From NCBI GenBank assembly GCA_963814645.1, contig CAWFDX010000002.1, positions 372,001 to 436,000 on the forward strand: DNA of 64,000 nucleotides, written 5' to 3'. The notes below the pieces were generated by a model that worked only from the letters and a program-made list of their open reading frames with translations, searched no databases and had not been told where the DNA came from. This DNA is from RYN-230 sp963814645 (GTDB lineage: Bacteria > Actinomycetota > Actinomycetes > Streptosporangiales > Streptosporangiaceae). Position 1 is the first letter of the stretch. Each line of letters begins with the position of its first letter. Made by a program: the position numbers and the translations under genes. Below, in pieces: positions 1 to 7,903 of the stretch.

Positions 1-1127
1 TCCGCGGGCGCCCACAGCTGGATGGCCCGCAGCGCCAGCCAGGCAGCGTGCAGGGTGCGCGGCCAGCTCATCCCGAAACCGGCCCGGACCAGGCCCACCG
101 AAGCGCGCAGCACCCCGGCCCAGTCCCGCCGGTAGTACCCCACCCAGGCCCGGAACTCCAGGTCGGCCACCCAGGCTGGGTCGAATGACCGCGGCCCACA
201 CGGCGCCCGGCCGCGGGCGGGTGGGCGCACCGGGCTGGTCAGGGCCGCGCTGGCCAAGGCTGTGCTGCTGACGACCGTGCCGCCAACAACCGTGCCGCCG
301 ACAACCGTGCCGCCAACGACGGCGTTGGCCAGGGCCGTGCTGCCCAGCACCGCGTTGCCCAGCAGCCTGCCGCCGGGGATCCGGTGGCCCCGCGAGACCA
401 GCCGGACGCCGAAGCCATGCAGGGCCAGCCGGAGCAGCACCTGGCCCGGCCGGACCAGTTCGGCGACCCGGGCGGCGCTCAGCGCCTCGAGATCACCCAG
501 CCGCTCCGCGTAGGCGTCGGCACCGAGCGACCGGGCCGCGTTCAATTCAATGGTGTTGTCCCAGACCTTGGCCCGCGCCTCGCGCAGGAAGCGCCGGCTG
601 GCGGCCTGGTTGAGCGGGCCGAGCGCGGCGTCCACCGCGGACCGCGGCGTGGCGCCGGCCAGTTCGGCGTCCTCGGCGCCGACCCGCTGGCTGAGCACCT
701 CGTCGATGCACTGATGGTCGGCCCGCCGACGGCCAAGCAGCGCTGAATCGGCGAACTCGGGGCCGCTGATCACCGCGAGCAGCGCCTGCGGCAGGTCGTA
801 GTTGATGTGCGCGTTCATGCCGAGCAGCACATGCCGCAGCGCAGGCGCGTCCGGCCGCTCCCGTCCGGTGCGGAACGCGACCGCCCACGGGCCGGGCACG
901 GGGCCGCCCGCCGAGTCGGCCCGCAGCGCGTCAAGATACAGATCGGCGAACGCGACGTCCCACTGCTCCACCCAGTCCGGGTCGCTGAACAGCCCGGCCT
1001 GCAGCGCGTCCCGGACCGCCCGGGTAGTGCGCAGATAGGTGGCGTGGAAGAAGCGCCGCGGGTCACTGGCCGCCTGCATCGGGCCGAGCAGCGCCTCCAT
1101 CCGCCCGATGAGTGCATCGATGCTCAC
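1..1127 (-). CDS. DUF5995 family protein with repeat linker (3' end outside window)
   Basis: The start is GTG at 1127 with GGGGAGG six bases upstream; the reading frame runs off the left edge, so about 375 residues are visible. The N-terminal ~230 residues match the DUF5995 family, including the characteristic LLGMNAHINYDLP stretch around residue 105; the family has no known function. A low-complexity linker follows (about residues 255-300) made of pentapeptide-like units (VVGGT), encoded by 15-bp tandem repeats. The C-terminal visible part, rich in W and Y (WVGYYRRDWAGVLRASVGL), resembles a separate actinobacterial uncharacterised module. No signal peptide or membrane segment is seen. Family assignment is by eye; function unknown. 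Confidence 0.72.
   Translation of the reverse strand, partial: MSIDALIGRMEALLGPMQAASDPRRFFHATYLRTTRAVRDALQAGLFSDPDWVEQWDVAFADLYLDALRADSAGGPVPGPWAVAFRTGRERPDAPALRHVLLGMNAHINYDLPQALLAVISGPEFADSALLGRRRADHQCIDEVLSQRVGAEDAELAGATPRSAVDAALGPLNQAASRRFLREARAKVWDNTIELNAARSLGADAYAERLGDLEALSAARVAELVRPGQVLLRLALHGFGVRLVSRGHRIPGGRLLGNAVLGSTALANAVVGGTVVGGTVVGGTVVSSTALASAALTSPVRPPARGRAPCGPRSFDPAWVADLEFRAWVGYYRRDWAGVLRASVGLVRAGFGMSWPRTLHAAWLALRAIQLWAPA
271..330. repeat. 15-bp tandem repeat inside the DUF5995 gene
   Basis: Three near-identical 15-bp units (271-285, 286-300, 301-315) read a[c/a][g/a]accgtgccgcc[a/g], followed by a degenerate fourth unit to 330. The period is a multiple of three, so each unit adds one pentapeptide (roughly TVVGG) to the protein encoded on the minus strand without breaking the frame. 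Confidence 0.85.
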
Positions 1128-1382
1128 GTACTGCCTCCCCGCTGCCCTGCCGTTGCTGCGGCCAGTCCGCTGACTGTTACCTCATTACACACGGGTCTGA
1201 GCGGCCGAAACATCCACGCGGAATGATCTCGCCAACTTGGTTTCGTGCTGCACAGCCCCGCTCGCCCCGCTTCACCCCCCTGCTAGCGGTAAAGGAGATC
1301 ATGTCGTAACAGGCGATTCTTGTGCAGTCGTCGCTGGTGCGTTACGTTCTGGCCACCTGATCACGGCGCGGGAAGGATCAGC

Positions 1383-2861
1383 ATGAGCGGTACCGAATCC
1401 CTTCCGTTTGGCGAGAGCAAGAGCCCCCTGGTCGAGGAGGCCGGCCAGGAACTCCGGCTGCGCCGCGGCGCGCTGGGCATCTTCGACATCTCCGCGGCCA
1501 CGATGGCCAACATCGGGCCCGCGATGTCCTTCTACTTCGGCTTCGGCTTCCTGGCCATCACGGCCGGCGTCGCCTCCCCGCTGACCATCGTGGCGGCCGG
1601 CATCGCGATCGCGCTGCTCGGTAACACGCTGGCTCAGTTCTCCCGGGCCCAGCCGTCCACCGGCGGCTTCATCACGTTCGTCGGCAAGACGTTCGGCGGC
1701 ACCAGCGCGGTGACCACGGCGCTGCTCTGCGGGGTGGGCTACATCATCGCGATGTCCTCGGTCATCGCGATCTCCGGCGGCTTCCTGTCCATCACCCTGC
1801 AGCGCTACGGGAACGTGAACATCCCGTGGGGCATCTTCACCGTGGTCCTGACCGCGCTGGCCGTGCTGATGATGATCCGCGGTGTGGCCATCTCCACCAA
1901 GATCGCCGGCTTCTTCTTCGCGTTCGAGATGCTGGTGCTGATCGTCGTGTCGGTGGCGGCCCTGATCAAGAACGGCGGCCACCTGTCCGGCATCCCGTTC
2001 GAGCCGAGCCACATCACCAACGGCTTCTCCGGGCTGGCGGCGGGCTTCCCGCTGGCCATCTACCTGTTCATCGGCTGGGAGAACTCGGCCGCACTGGCCG
2101 AGGAAACCGACAACCCGCGGCGCAACGTGCCGCGCGCCGTGTTCACCTCGGTGGCCATCATGTCCATCAGCTACATCGTGTTCGCCTACGCCACCGTCAG
2201 CGGGTTCGGCTACAACGTGAGCAAGCTCGGTGCGGCGCCGATCCCGTTCATCTCGGTGGCCGACAGCACCATTGGCGTACTGGCGTTCTTCGCCTACCTG
2301 GCCGGGATGACCTCCACCCTGGGCGCGTTGATCGCGGGTACCAACTCGCAGGCCCGGCTGGTGTTCAACGCGGGCCGGGAGGGCCTGCTGCCGCGCTTCA
2401 TCGGGCACGTCAACCCGGCCCGGCGCACCCCGATGAACGCCATCTTCACGTTCGTGACCATCTCCGCCCTCATCATCGGCATCTGGGCGCTGCTGCACGC
2501 CATCGGCGGCAGCACCGGCTCGCTCGACCCGATCGCGTTCTTCGCCGAGTCGTCCACCATGGGCACCATCCTGGTGCTGGTCGTCTACCTGCTGGCCAAC
2601 CTGGCCCTGCCGTTCTACTACCGCAGGTTCCGGCCGGAGGAGTTCAACGTGCTCAAGCACGCGGTGCTGCCGGTGCTCGGCGCGCTGGCCATCATCGTGC
2701 CGCTGTACTACCTGGCCAAGCCGGGCCAGCCGACCCCGTACGACTGGTTCCCGTACGCGGCGCTGATCGTGGTCGTGGTGGCCGCGGTCTATGCCTTCTT
2801 CCTCAACCGGCGCGATCCCGAACTGGCCGGCCGGGTCGGCTCCCTGGTCGCCGACGAGTAA
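1383..2861 (+). CDS. APC superfamily amino acid permease
   Basis: 492 residues from ATG 1383, chosen because GGAAGGA lies just upstream and homologous sequence starts there. The protein is a 12-helix secondary transporter of the amino acid-polyamine-organocation superfamily. The unwound first helix (ISAATMANIGPAMSF, about residue 38) and the helix 6-7 loop motif GWENSAALAEETDNPRRNVPRAV-like region near residue 235 are typical. The substrate is not readable from sequence. The gene is convergent with the lactonase/dehydrogenase operon, so it may import an amino acid or a related compound for that pathway; this is inference. Its last 73 bases overlap the 3' end of the FmdB-like gene on the other strand. 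Confidence 0.88.
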   Translation: MSGTESLPFGESKSPLVEEAGQELRLRRGALGIFDISAATMANIGPAMSFYFGFGFLAITAGVASPLTIVAAGIAIALLGNTLAQFSRAQPSTGGFITFVGKTFGGTSAVTTALLCGVGYIIAMSSVIAISGGFLSITLQRYGNVNIPWGIFTVVLTALAVLMMIRGVAISTKIAGFFFAFEMLVLIVVSVAALIKNGGHLSGIPFEPSHITNGFSGLAAGFPLAIYLFIGWENSAALAEETDNPRRNVPRAVFTSVAIMSISYIVFAYATVSGFGYNVSKLGAAPIPFISVADSTIGVLAFFAYLAGMTSTLGALIAGTNSQARLVFNAGREGLLPRFIGHVNPARRTPMNAIFTFVTISALIIGIWALLHAIGGSTGSLDPIAFFAESSTMGTILVLVVYLLANLALPFYYRRFRPEEFNVLKHAVLPVLGALAIIVPLYYLAKPGQPTPYDWFPYAALIVVVVAAVYAFFLNRRDPELAGRVGSLVADE

Positions 2862-3217
2862 CCGGGCGGGTCAGCCCGCAGCGGGGCCGCCGCGTACCTG
2901 CCCTCGTGGGCCAGCACCGGGCGGCGGTCCCCGGCCAGTTCCGGGTGCCGGTCCTCCAGCGCCCGGCGCTGTTCTGCGGTGCGCCGCAACTCGGTGACGT
3001 ACTCCCGGTTGCCTTCGTAGGTGCCCCGCCAGGTCTGCGGCATGGCCTCGGCGGGCGGAGGCAGCGACGCGGCCGCCGAACCGCCGATGCCGAACCGGGC
3101 CGGCACCTTGCGCACCCGCCCGCCACACTGCGGGCACGGCGGCAACGGCGCCTGCAGCGACTGGATGACCTCGAAGTCCGGATGCCCCTGCGCGCAGCGC
3201 AACTGGTAAATAGGCAC
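2789..3217 (-). CDS. FmdB-like zinc-ribbon protein
   Basis: 142 residues from GTG 3217, two bases after the stop of the upstream dehydrogenase, so it is translationally coupled and last in the operon. The first ~45 residues are an FmdB/CxxC_CXXC_SSSS-type zinc ribbon (PIYQLRCAQGH ... CPQCGGRVRKVPARFG). The first knuckle is C-x3-H rather than the usual C-x2-C. The remainder is charged, Pro/Arg-rich and probably disordered. The family is named after a formamidase regulator; in operons like this it may be an accessory or regulatory subunit of the neighbouring enzyme. The C-terminal ~24 codons are antisense to the permease gene, which is unusual and could mean the functional protein is shorter. 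Confidence 0.7.
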   Translation of the reverse strand: MPIYQLRCAQGHPDFEVIQSLQAPLPPCPQCGGRVRKVPARFGIGGSAAASLPPPAEAMPQTWRGTYEGNREYVTELRRTAEQRRALEDRHPELAGDRRPVLAHEGRYAAAPLRADPPGYSSATREPTRPASSGSRRLRKKA

Positions 3218-3219
3218 CG

Positions 3220-4509
3220 CTACCACAGCTCCATGGACGCCTGGAAGATGCCGCCCAGGTCGTCCTCGGTCACCGGTTTCGGGCAGGTGGCCAGCAGCCG
3301 CTGCTGCTTGGTCGTCCCCTCGACCAGGTCCGGGATGTCGGCTGGGGTGAAGCCCACTGCGGCCACCCCGTTCGGGATGCTGATGTCCCGCATCAGCGCG
3401 GTGAGCACCGACGGCAGGAAGTCGGCGTCCCGCCCCGGCCGGTCCGCGCCTGGGGCGAGCAGTTCGGCCGCCCGGATATGCCGCTCCGGGCTGGCGTCGA
3501 AGGTGAACCGGAACGCTTCCGGCGCGGTCAGCGCGACCGACATGCCGTGCGGAACCATCGGCTCGGCGTCCGGGTAGTCCTTGGGCCGGAAGTCCCGGAC
3601 CCGGCCGGCGATCGGGTACGCGTTGGCATGCGGGATGTGCACCCCGGCGTTGCCGAACCCCATGCCCGCGAACGTGGCCGCCATCGCCATGTCCGCGCGG
3701 GCCTGGGCGTCGTCGCCGTGCCGCACGGCGGCCCGGAACGAGGTGGCCAGCAGCCGCATGGCCCGCTCTGACCACATGTCCGAGACCGGGTTCGAGCCGC
3801 AGTACGGCACCCGCTGCTCCGGCCGTTTCCGGTCGTAGCTGGTGTACCAGCGCGCGGTGTAGCTCTCCAGCGCGTGGCACAGGATGTCCATCCCGGCCGA
3901 CGCGGTCACCCCGGCGGGCTGGGTCAGCGTGAGCAGCGGGTCCACCACGGCTAGGGTGGGCCGCAGCCGGGCGTGGCTGATGCCCGTCTTGACCTTGAGG
4001 GCGAGCACGTCGAGCACGCACACCGTGGTGCTCTCCGCGCCGGTCCCGGTGGTGGTGGGCACCGCAACCAGTGGCTTGAGCGGATTGGCCGGCGCCCGGC
4101 CGCCGCCCACCGGCGGGTTGATGTAATCCATCAGCCCGCCCGGGTTGGTGGTGAGCAGGTTGACCGCCTTGGCCGTGTCGATGCTGGACCCGCCGCCGAC
4201 CGCGACGAACGCGTCCCACGGCCCGCTGGCCCGGGCCTGCTCGATGGCCGCGGTCATGCTCTCATCCGTCGGCTCCACGTGCACCCCGTCGAAGACCACA
4301 CCCTCGATACCGAACGCCCCCAACTGGTCCGCGACCCGCGCGGGGGTCCCGGTCGCCGCGACGCCGGGGTCAGTAACGACCAGCGCGCGGCGCACGCCGT
4401 ACTGGCTGAGATCGAAGCCGATTTCCCCGGCCGCGCCCGGGCCGAACTTGAGCTGCGGCGCGCCGTAGGTGAAGACGGACTCGGCGGTGGCGGGAACGGT
4501 GCTGGTCAT
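3220..4509 (-). CDS. iron-containing alcohol dehydrogenase, hydroxyacid-oxoacid transhydrogenase type
   Basis: 429 residues from ATG 4507-4509 with a full TAAGGAGG ribosome site that overlaps the stop of the upstream lactonase gene. It belongs to the group III Fe-dependent alcohol dehydrogenases. The N-terminal FTYGAPQLKFGPG and overall layout match ADHFE1-type hydroxyacid-oxoacid transhydrogenases, which oxidise 4-hydroxybutyrate to succinic semialdehyde with 2-oxoglutarate as acceptor. NAD-binding GGGSSIDTAKA (near residue 103) and metal-ligand segments GMDILCHALESY, GVHIPHANAYP and MVPHGMS are all present. The gene sits between a lactonase and an FmdB-like protein, which supports a 4-hydroxyacid role. 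The exact substrate is inferred; related family members include maleylacetate reductases. Confidence 0.82.
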   Translation of the reverse strand: MTSTVPATAESVFTYGAPQLKFGPGAAGEIGFDLSQYGVRRALVVTDPGVAATGTPARVADQLGAFGIEGVVFDGVHVEPTDESMTAAIEQARASGPWDAFVAVGGGSSIDTAKAVNLLTTNPGGLMDYINPPVGGGRAPANPLKPLVAVPTTTGTGAESTTVCVLDVLALKVKTGISHARLRPTLAVVDPLLTLTQPAGVTASAGMDILCHALESYTARWYTSYDRKRPEQRVPYCGSNPVSDMWSERAMRLLATSFRAAVRHGDDAQARADMAMAATFAGMGFGNAGVHIPHANAYPIAGRVRDFRPKDYPDAEPMVPHGMSVALTAPEAFRFTFDASPERHIRAAELLAPGADRPGRDADFLPSVLTALMRDISIPNGVAAVGFTPADIPDLVEGTTKQQRLLATCPKPVTEDDLGGIFQASMELW

Positions 4510-4518
4510 CGGGCCTCC

Positions 4519-5331
4519 TTAGGTGTAGAAGCCGTCCGGCGCCCGGCGCATTGACCAGAGCTGGTCGGCGTCGTGCCCGAAGACCACGGTCGCGTCGGAC
4601 TGCTCGGCGATGCCGCGCAGCTTCTCCACCGAGGCGTACCACGCGGCCAGGTCGTTGACGATGGCCGCCGGGGTGGCGGGCGGCCCGTAGGAGTCCCCCA
4701 TGTACACCGCGTCGGAGGTGAAGATCATCGTCCCGGTGTCCGGCAGATCCACCTTCATGGCCATCGTGCCGGGGGTGTGCCCGGGCGCCTCGATCAGGGT
4801 GACCCCGGGCAGGAACTCGGTGTCGCCGGACACGGTCTGGAAGTCCAGCCCGTCGTAGTCCGCCTTGAGGTGGGCGCCGTTGAACGCGCCCTGGTAGCCG
4901 AATGCCCAGTCCTTCTCCTTGTCGTTGACGACCAGCGCCGGGCCGGCCCCGGCGAACGTGCGCAGGTTCCCGGCATGATCGAAATGCAGGTGTGACATCA
5001 CTACGTAGTCGAGCTGGCCAGGCGAGATGCCGAGCTGGGACAGCCGGGAGTCCAGGTACTGGTCCTCGTCGACCTGGTCGTAGGGGAAGAACTCGTGCAG
5101 GCCGGTGGGCACCCAGCGGGTCTCCCAGTCGCGCGGGCAGCTGGTGTCCCAGAGCATGGTGCCCTCCGGGGTCTCCACCAGCACCGCGTGCGTGGTGCAC
5201 GGGTACCACTCGACCGGCTTGTCCCGCTGGCTGCGCGGCCGGATGCTGCGGCCTGGCTTCAGTAGCAGCCAGGTCAGATCGCAGCTCATCGAGCCGCAGT
5301 CGAGCACGTGCAGCTTCGTTGCTGTGGCCAT
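4519..5331 (-). CDS. AttM/AiiB-type metallo-beta-lactamase lactonase
   Basis: 270 residues from ATG 5331 with AGGAG about six bases upstream; first gene of a three-gene minus-strand operon. It is a metallo-beta-lactamase-fold hydrolase with the dinuclear metal motif SHLHFDHAG (about residue 113), APGHTPG, the metal-bridging Asp in FTSDAVYMGD, and a C-terminal TVVFGHDADQLW-APDGFY ending very like Agrobacterium AttM/BlcC. AttM opens gamma-butyrolactone and acyl-homoserine lactones. The adjacent hydroxyacid dehydrogenase suggests the ring-opened product is oxidised next. No signal peptide, so it is cytoplasmic. Quorum-signal quenching is an alternative role that sequence alone cannot exclude. 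Confidence 0.82.
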   Translation of the reverse strand: MATATKLHVLDCGSMSCDLTWLLLKPGRSIRPRSQRDKPVEWYPCTTHAVLVETPEGTMLWDTSCPRDWETRWVPTGLHEFFPYDQVDEDQYLDSRLSQLGISPGQLDYVVMSHLHFDHAGNLRTFAGAGPALVVNDKEKDWAFGYQGAFNGAHLKADYDGLDFQTVSGDTEFLPGVTLIEAPGHTPGTMAMKVDLPDTGTMIFTSDAVYMGDSYGPPATPAAIVNDLAAWYASVEKLRGIAEQSDATVVFGHDADQLWSMRRAPDGFYT

Positions 5332-5594
5332 GGTGTGCTCCTGGCGTCGGGAGGGATGGGGTCACTGGGTACCCTGCCCCGGCCGCCCATGGCTATGCCT
5401 GCTGTCTGCCATGCCGTAGCAATAAGGAAGTAAAGCCGGGTTTTACTGTGGCTGGCCGAATCCTGGTTGTGCTAATCAGGGCTACCCCAAATCACCCTGC
5501 GGATGGGGTAGAGAAAACCAGCCGAAGAAAGGAGGCATTCTTCGGTCTCCGCACCATACCCTGCGGGTTATAGCGCAGGTGGGGGAGTCCGACT
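5332..5594. promoter_or_regulatory. divergent intergenic region with consecutive stem-loops
   Basis: This spacer lies between the divergent lactonase and deacetylase genes and is less GC-rich than its surroundings. It holds three small inverted repeats: AGTAAA 5429-5434 with TTTACT 5442-5447; CTACCCC and GGGGTAG around 5482-5512; and an eight-base stem CCGAAGAA 5522-5529 with TTCTTCGG 5538-5545 whose loop displays AGGAGG. No gene is seen inside. The region must contain both divergent promoters, but I could not assign -35/-10 elements confidently. Confidence 0.5.
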
Positions 5595-6380
5595 ATGGAG
5601 CAGGCGATCCATGATCGCCAGGCTGCGGGGAATGGCCTGGCCGCGCGGGGCATGCCGATGGTGCTGATGTATCACTCGGTGCAGCCGTACACCGACGATC
5701 CGTATCTGGTGACGGTGGGGCCACCCCGCTTCGCGCAGCAGATGCGGTGGCTGGGCCGCCGCGGGCTGCGCGGGGTGTCGATAGCCGAGCTGCTCGCCGC
5801 GCGGGCGGCGGGCGCCGGCAAGGGGCTGGTCGGGCTGACCTTCGACGATGGTTACGCCGATTTCGCCGAGTACGCGCTGCCGGTGCTGCGGCGCTATGGC
5901 TTCAGTGCGACCGTGTTCGTGATCGCTGGCCGGCTGGGCGGGGACAACGTCTGGGACCCGGCCGGCCCGCGCAAACCGTTGCTGGACGCGGCCCAGGTCA
6001 GGCGGCTGGCTGCGGGTGGCGTGGAGATCGGCTCGCACGGGATGCAGCACGTCTCACTGCCCACGGCACACGGCGCGCTGGCCGCGGAGACCGGGGGCAG
6101 TCGGCGCATCCTGCAGGACATCACCGGCCAGCCGGCCAGCGGGTTCTGCTACCCGTACGGCCATCTGGACGCCGGGGTGGTCACCGCGGTCCGCGCCGCG
6201 GGTTACGACTACGGCTGCGCGATCTGGCCGTCGGAGTACGCCGGGCGGCACGCGCTGCCCCGGACCTACATCGGTGACGCCGACACCTCGCCCCGGCTCT
6301 GGGGCAAGGCGGTGCGGCACTGGCTGGCCTGGGCCCACCGCGGCCCGCACGGCGCGCGATCGCGGCCGCGGCCGGCCTGA
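5595..6380 (+). CDS. polysaccharide deacetylase (NodB homology domain)
   Basis: 261 residues from ATG 5595 preceded by a GGGGGAG ribosome site. It is a carbohydrate esterase 4 enzyme that removes acetyl groups from N-acetylhexosamine polymers. Motif 1 TFDDGY (about residue 79), the metal-binding motif SHGMQH (about residue 143) and the substrate-groove motif CYPYGHLD are visible. No signal peptide or membrane helix is seen, so it may act on cytoplasmic precursors or be exported by another route. It sits directly before the exopolysaccharide operon, 139 bp upstream of the first gene on the same strand, and likely tailors that polymer. Confidence 0.86.
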   Translation: MEQAIHDRQAAGNGLAARGMPMVLMYHSVQPYTDDPYLVTVGPPRFAQQMRWLGRRGLRGVSIAELLAARAAGAGKGLVGLTFDDGYADFAEYALPVLRRYGFSATVFVIAGRLGGDNVWDPAGPRKPLLDAAQVRRLAAGGVEIGSHGMQHVSLPTAHGALAAETGGSRRILQDITGQPASGFCYPYGHLDAGVVTAVRAAGYDYGCAIWPSEYAGRHALPRTYIGDADTSPRLWGKAVRHWLAWAHRGPHGARSRPRPA

Positions 6381-6470
6381 ATATCCCGCACTCTGCGTAG
6401 GGCCCCTACCCCTGTTGAGTGACCCGGAGGAGTAAGTCGGCTGGCACACTCGGAATTCGAGAACGAACTC

Positions 6471-6499
6471 GCTAGGCGCATCGGGGGATTTCGCCTAGC
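6471..6499. promoter_or_regulatory. inverted repeat upstream of the exopolysaccharide operon
   Basis: Perfect eight-base arms GCTAGGCG (6471-6478) and CGCCTAGC (6492-6499) flank a 13-base spacer, 20 bases before the GTG start of the first operon gene. It could be an operator or a leader stem-loop; sequence alone does not decide. The rest of the 6381-6519 gap shows no gene. Confidence 0.5.
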
Positions 6500-6519
6500 C
6501 CGAGGCGCAAGGGGGCATA

Positions 6520-7896
6520 GTGGCCGAGCACCGGCTTTCGCTAGCGGTCAACGGGCGGGAAAGCCTGCTCCACCAGAAGCTGATCACTTACCGTGCCGCG
6601 GACCGCGCGGGAGCCGGCCAGGAAAATGCCCGCCAGGGGAGCGCGGGCTCGGTCGCTATTGTCGGGCTGGGGTACGTCGGGCTGCCCACCGCGGTGGCGC
6701 TGCATGGCGCGGCCCGGCGGATCGTCGGTATTGACTTCAATGAGCAGCGGCTGCGGGACATCCTGGCCCGCCGCGCCGATCTCGGCGGCCCGGACCGGGA
6801 GCGGCTGGCCGCGGCGCTGGCCGAGGGCAGCCTGGAACTGACCACCGACCCGGCCGTGGCCAAGGCGGCCGACAGCGTCATCATCTGCGTGCCGACCCCG
6901 GTGGACGGCCAGCAGTCCCCGGACCTGTCCGCGCTGCGCGCGGCCTGCGGCACCGTGGTGCAGCACACCCGGCCCGGCCAGCTCATCGTGCTCACCTCGA
7001 CCAGCTACGTAGGCACCACCCGGGAGCTGCTGACCGAGCCGCTGGCCGCCCGCGGGCTGGTGGCCGGGGCCGACGTGCACGTGGCATTCAGCCCGGAGCG
7101 GATCGACCCGGGCAACCCGGATCACGTGCAGCGGGAGACGCCGCGGGTGCTCGGCGGCGCCACGCCGGGCTGCACCAGCCGGGCCGCCGAGCTGATCGGC
7201 CGGCTGACCGACGCGGTGTACCTGGTCAGCTCGACCGACGCCGCGGAGGCCACCAAGCTGTACGAGAACATCTTCCGCGCCGTGTCGCTGGCGCTGGCCA
7301 ACGAGTTCGCCGACGCGTGCGGCGCGCTCAGCCTGGACCCGATCGAGGTAACCCTGGCCGCCAGCACCAAGCCGTACGGCTTCCTGGGCGCGTTCCCCGG
7401 TCCCGGCGTGGGCGGGCACTGCATCCCGTGCGACCCGCACTACCTGCTCTGGCAGCTGAATGCGGCCGACCAGAGCGCCCCGCTGATCGAGCAGGCGATG
7501 AAGTCGATCGCGCTGCGCCCGGAACGGGTGATCCAGCGGGCCGCCGAGGTGCTGGCGGCGGACGGGCGCCCGCTGGCTGGCGCCCGGGTCATCGTGCTCG
7601 GCGCGAGCTACAAGGCCGGCGTCCGGGACCTGCGCGAATCACCGGCCCTGGCCATCATGGCCGGGCTGCTCCGGGAGGGCGCCTCGGTCGGTTATTACGA
7701 CCCGCTGCTGCCGGTCATCGAGCTGCCCGGCGGCCAGGTGCTGGCCAGCGAGGCGGCGCCGGCCGGGGCCGACTGGGACCTGGCGGTGGCGCACACGCTG
7801 CACCCTCGGACGGACTACTCCTGGGCATACAGCTGCCCGCGCGTGCTGGACGGCACATATCAGTTCTTTGGTCCGGCCCACCGTGCGGTGGTGTGA
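6520..7896 (+). CDS. UDP-N-acetylmannosamine/UDP-glucose-type nucleotide-sugar dehydrogenase
   Basis: 458 residues from GTG 6520 with AAGGGGG six bases upstream. It is an NAD-dependent four-electron nucleotide-sugar dehydrogenase that converts C6 of a UDP-hexose to a carboxylate. The order is an N-terminal extension of ~40 residues, a Rossmann motif VGLGYVGLP (about residue 48), a central domain with FSPERIDPGN and YENIFRAVSLALANE, the catalytic-Cys segment GVGGHCIPCDPHYL (about residue 300), and a C-terminal domain with the loop GASYKAGVRDLRESPA. WecC/WbpA-type (UDP-HexNAc) is the closest feel, but glucose cannot be excluded. First gene of the long coupled operon; it supplies an acidic sugar. 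Confidence 0.88.
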   Translation: MAEHRLSLAVNGRESLLHQKLITYRAADRAGAGQENARQGSAGSVAIVGLGYVGLPTAVALHGAARRIVGIDFNEQRLRDILARRADLGGPDRERLAAALAEGSLELTTDPAVAKAADSVIICVPTPVDGQQSPDLSALRAACGTVVQHTRPGQLIVLTSTSYVGTTRELLTEPLAARGLVAGADVHVAFSPERIDPGNPDHVQRETPRVLGGATPGCTSRAAELIGRLTDAVYLVSSTDAAEATKLYENIFRAVSLALANEFADACGALSLDPIEVTLAASTKPYGFLGAFPGPGVGGHCIPCDPHYLLWQLNAADQSAPLIEQAMKSIALRPERVIQRAAEVLAADGRPLAGARVIVLGASYKAGVRDLRESPALAIMAGLLREGASVGYYDPLLPVIELPGGQVLASEAAPAGADWDLAVAHTLHPRTDYSWAYSCPRVLDGTYQFFGPAHRAVV

Positions 7897-7903
7897 GGCA
7901 GCC

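Noticed and set aside
1299..2660. 453-codon minus-strand open frame opposite the APC permease
   Set aside because: Asp/Arg/Gly-biased sequence typical of antisense GC-rich frames; the permease is well supported.
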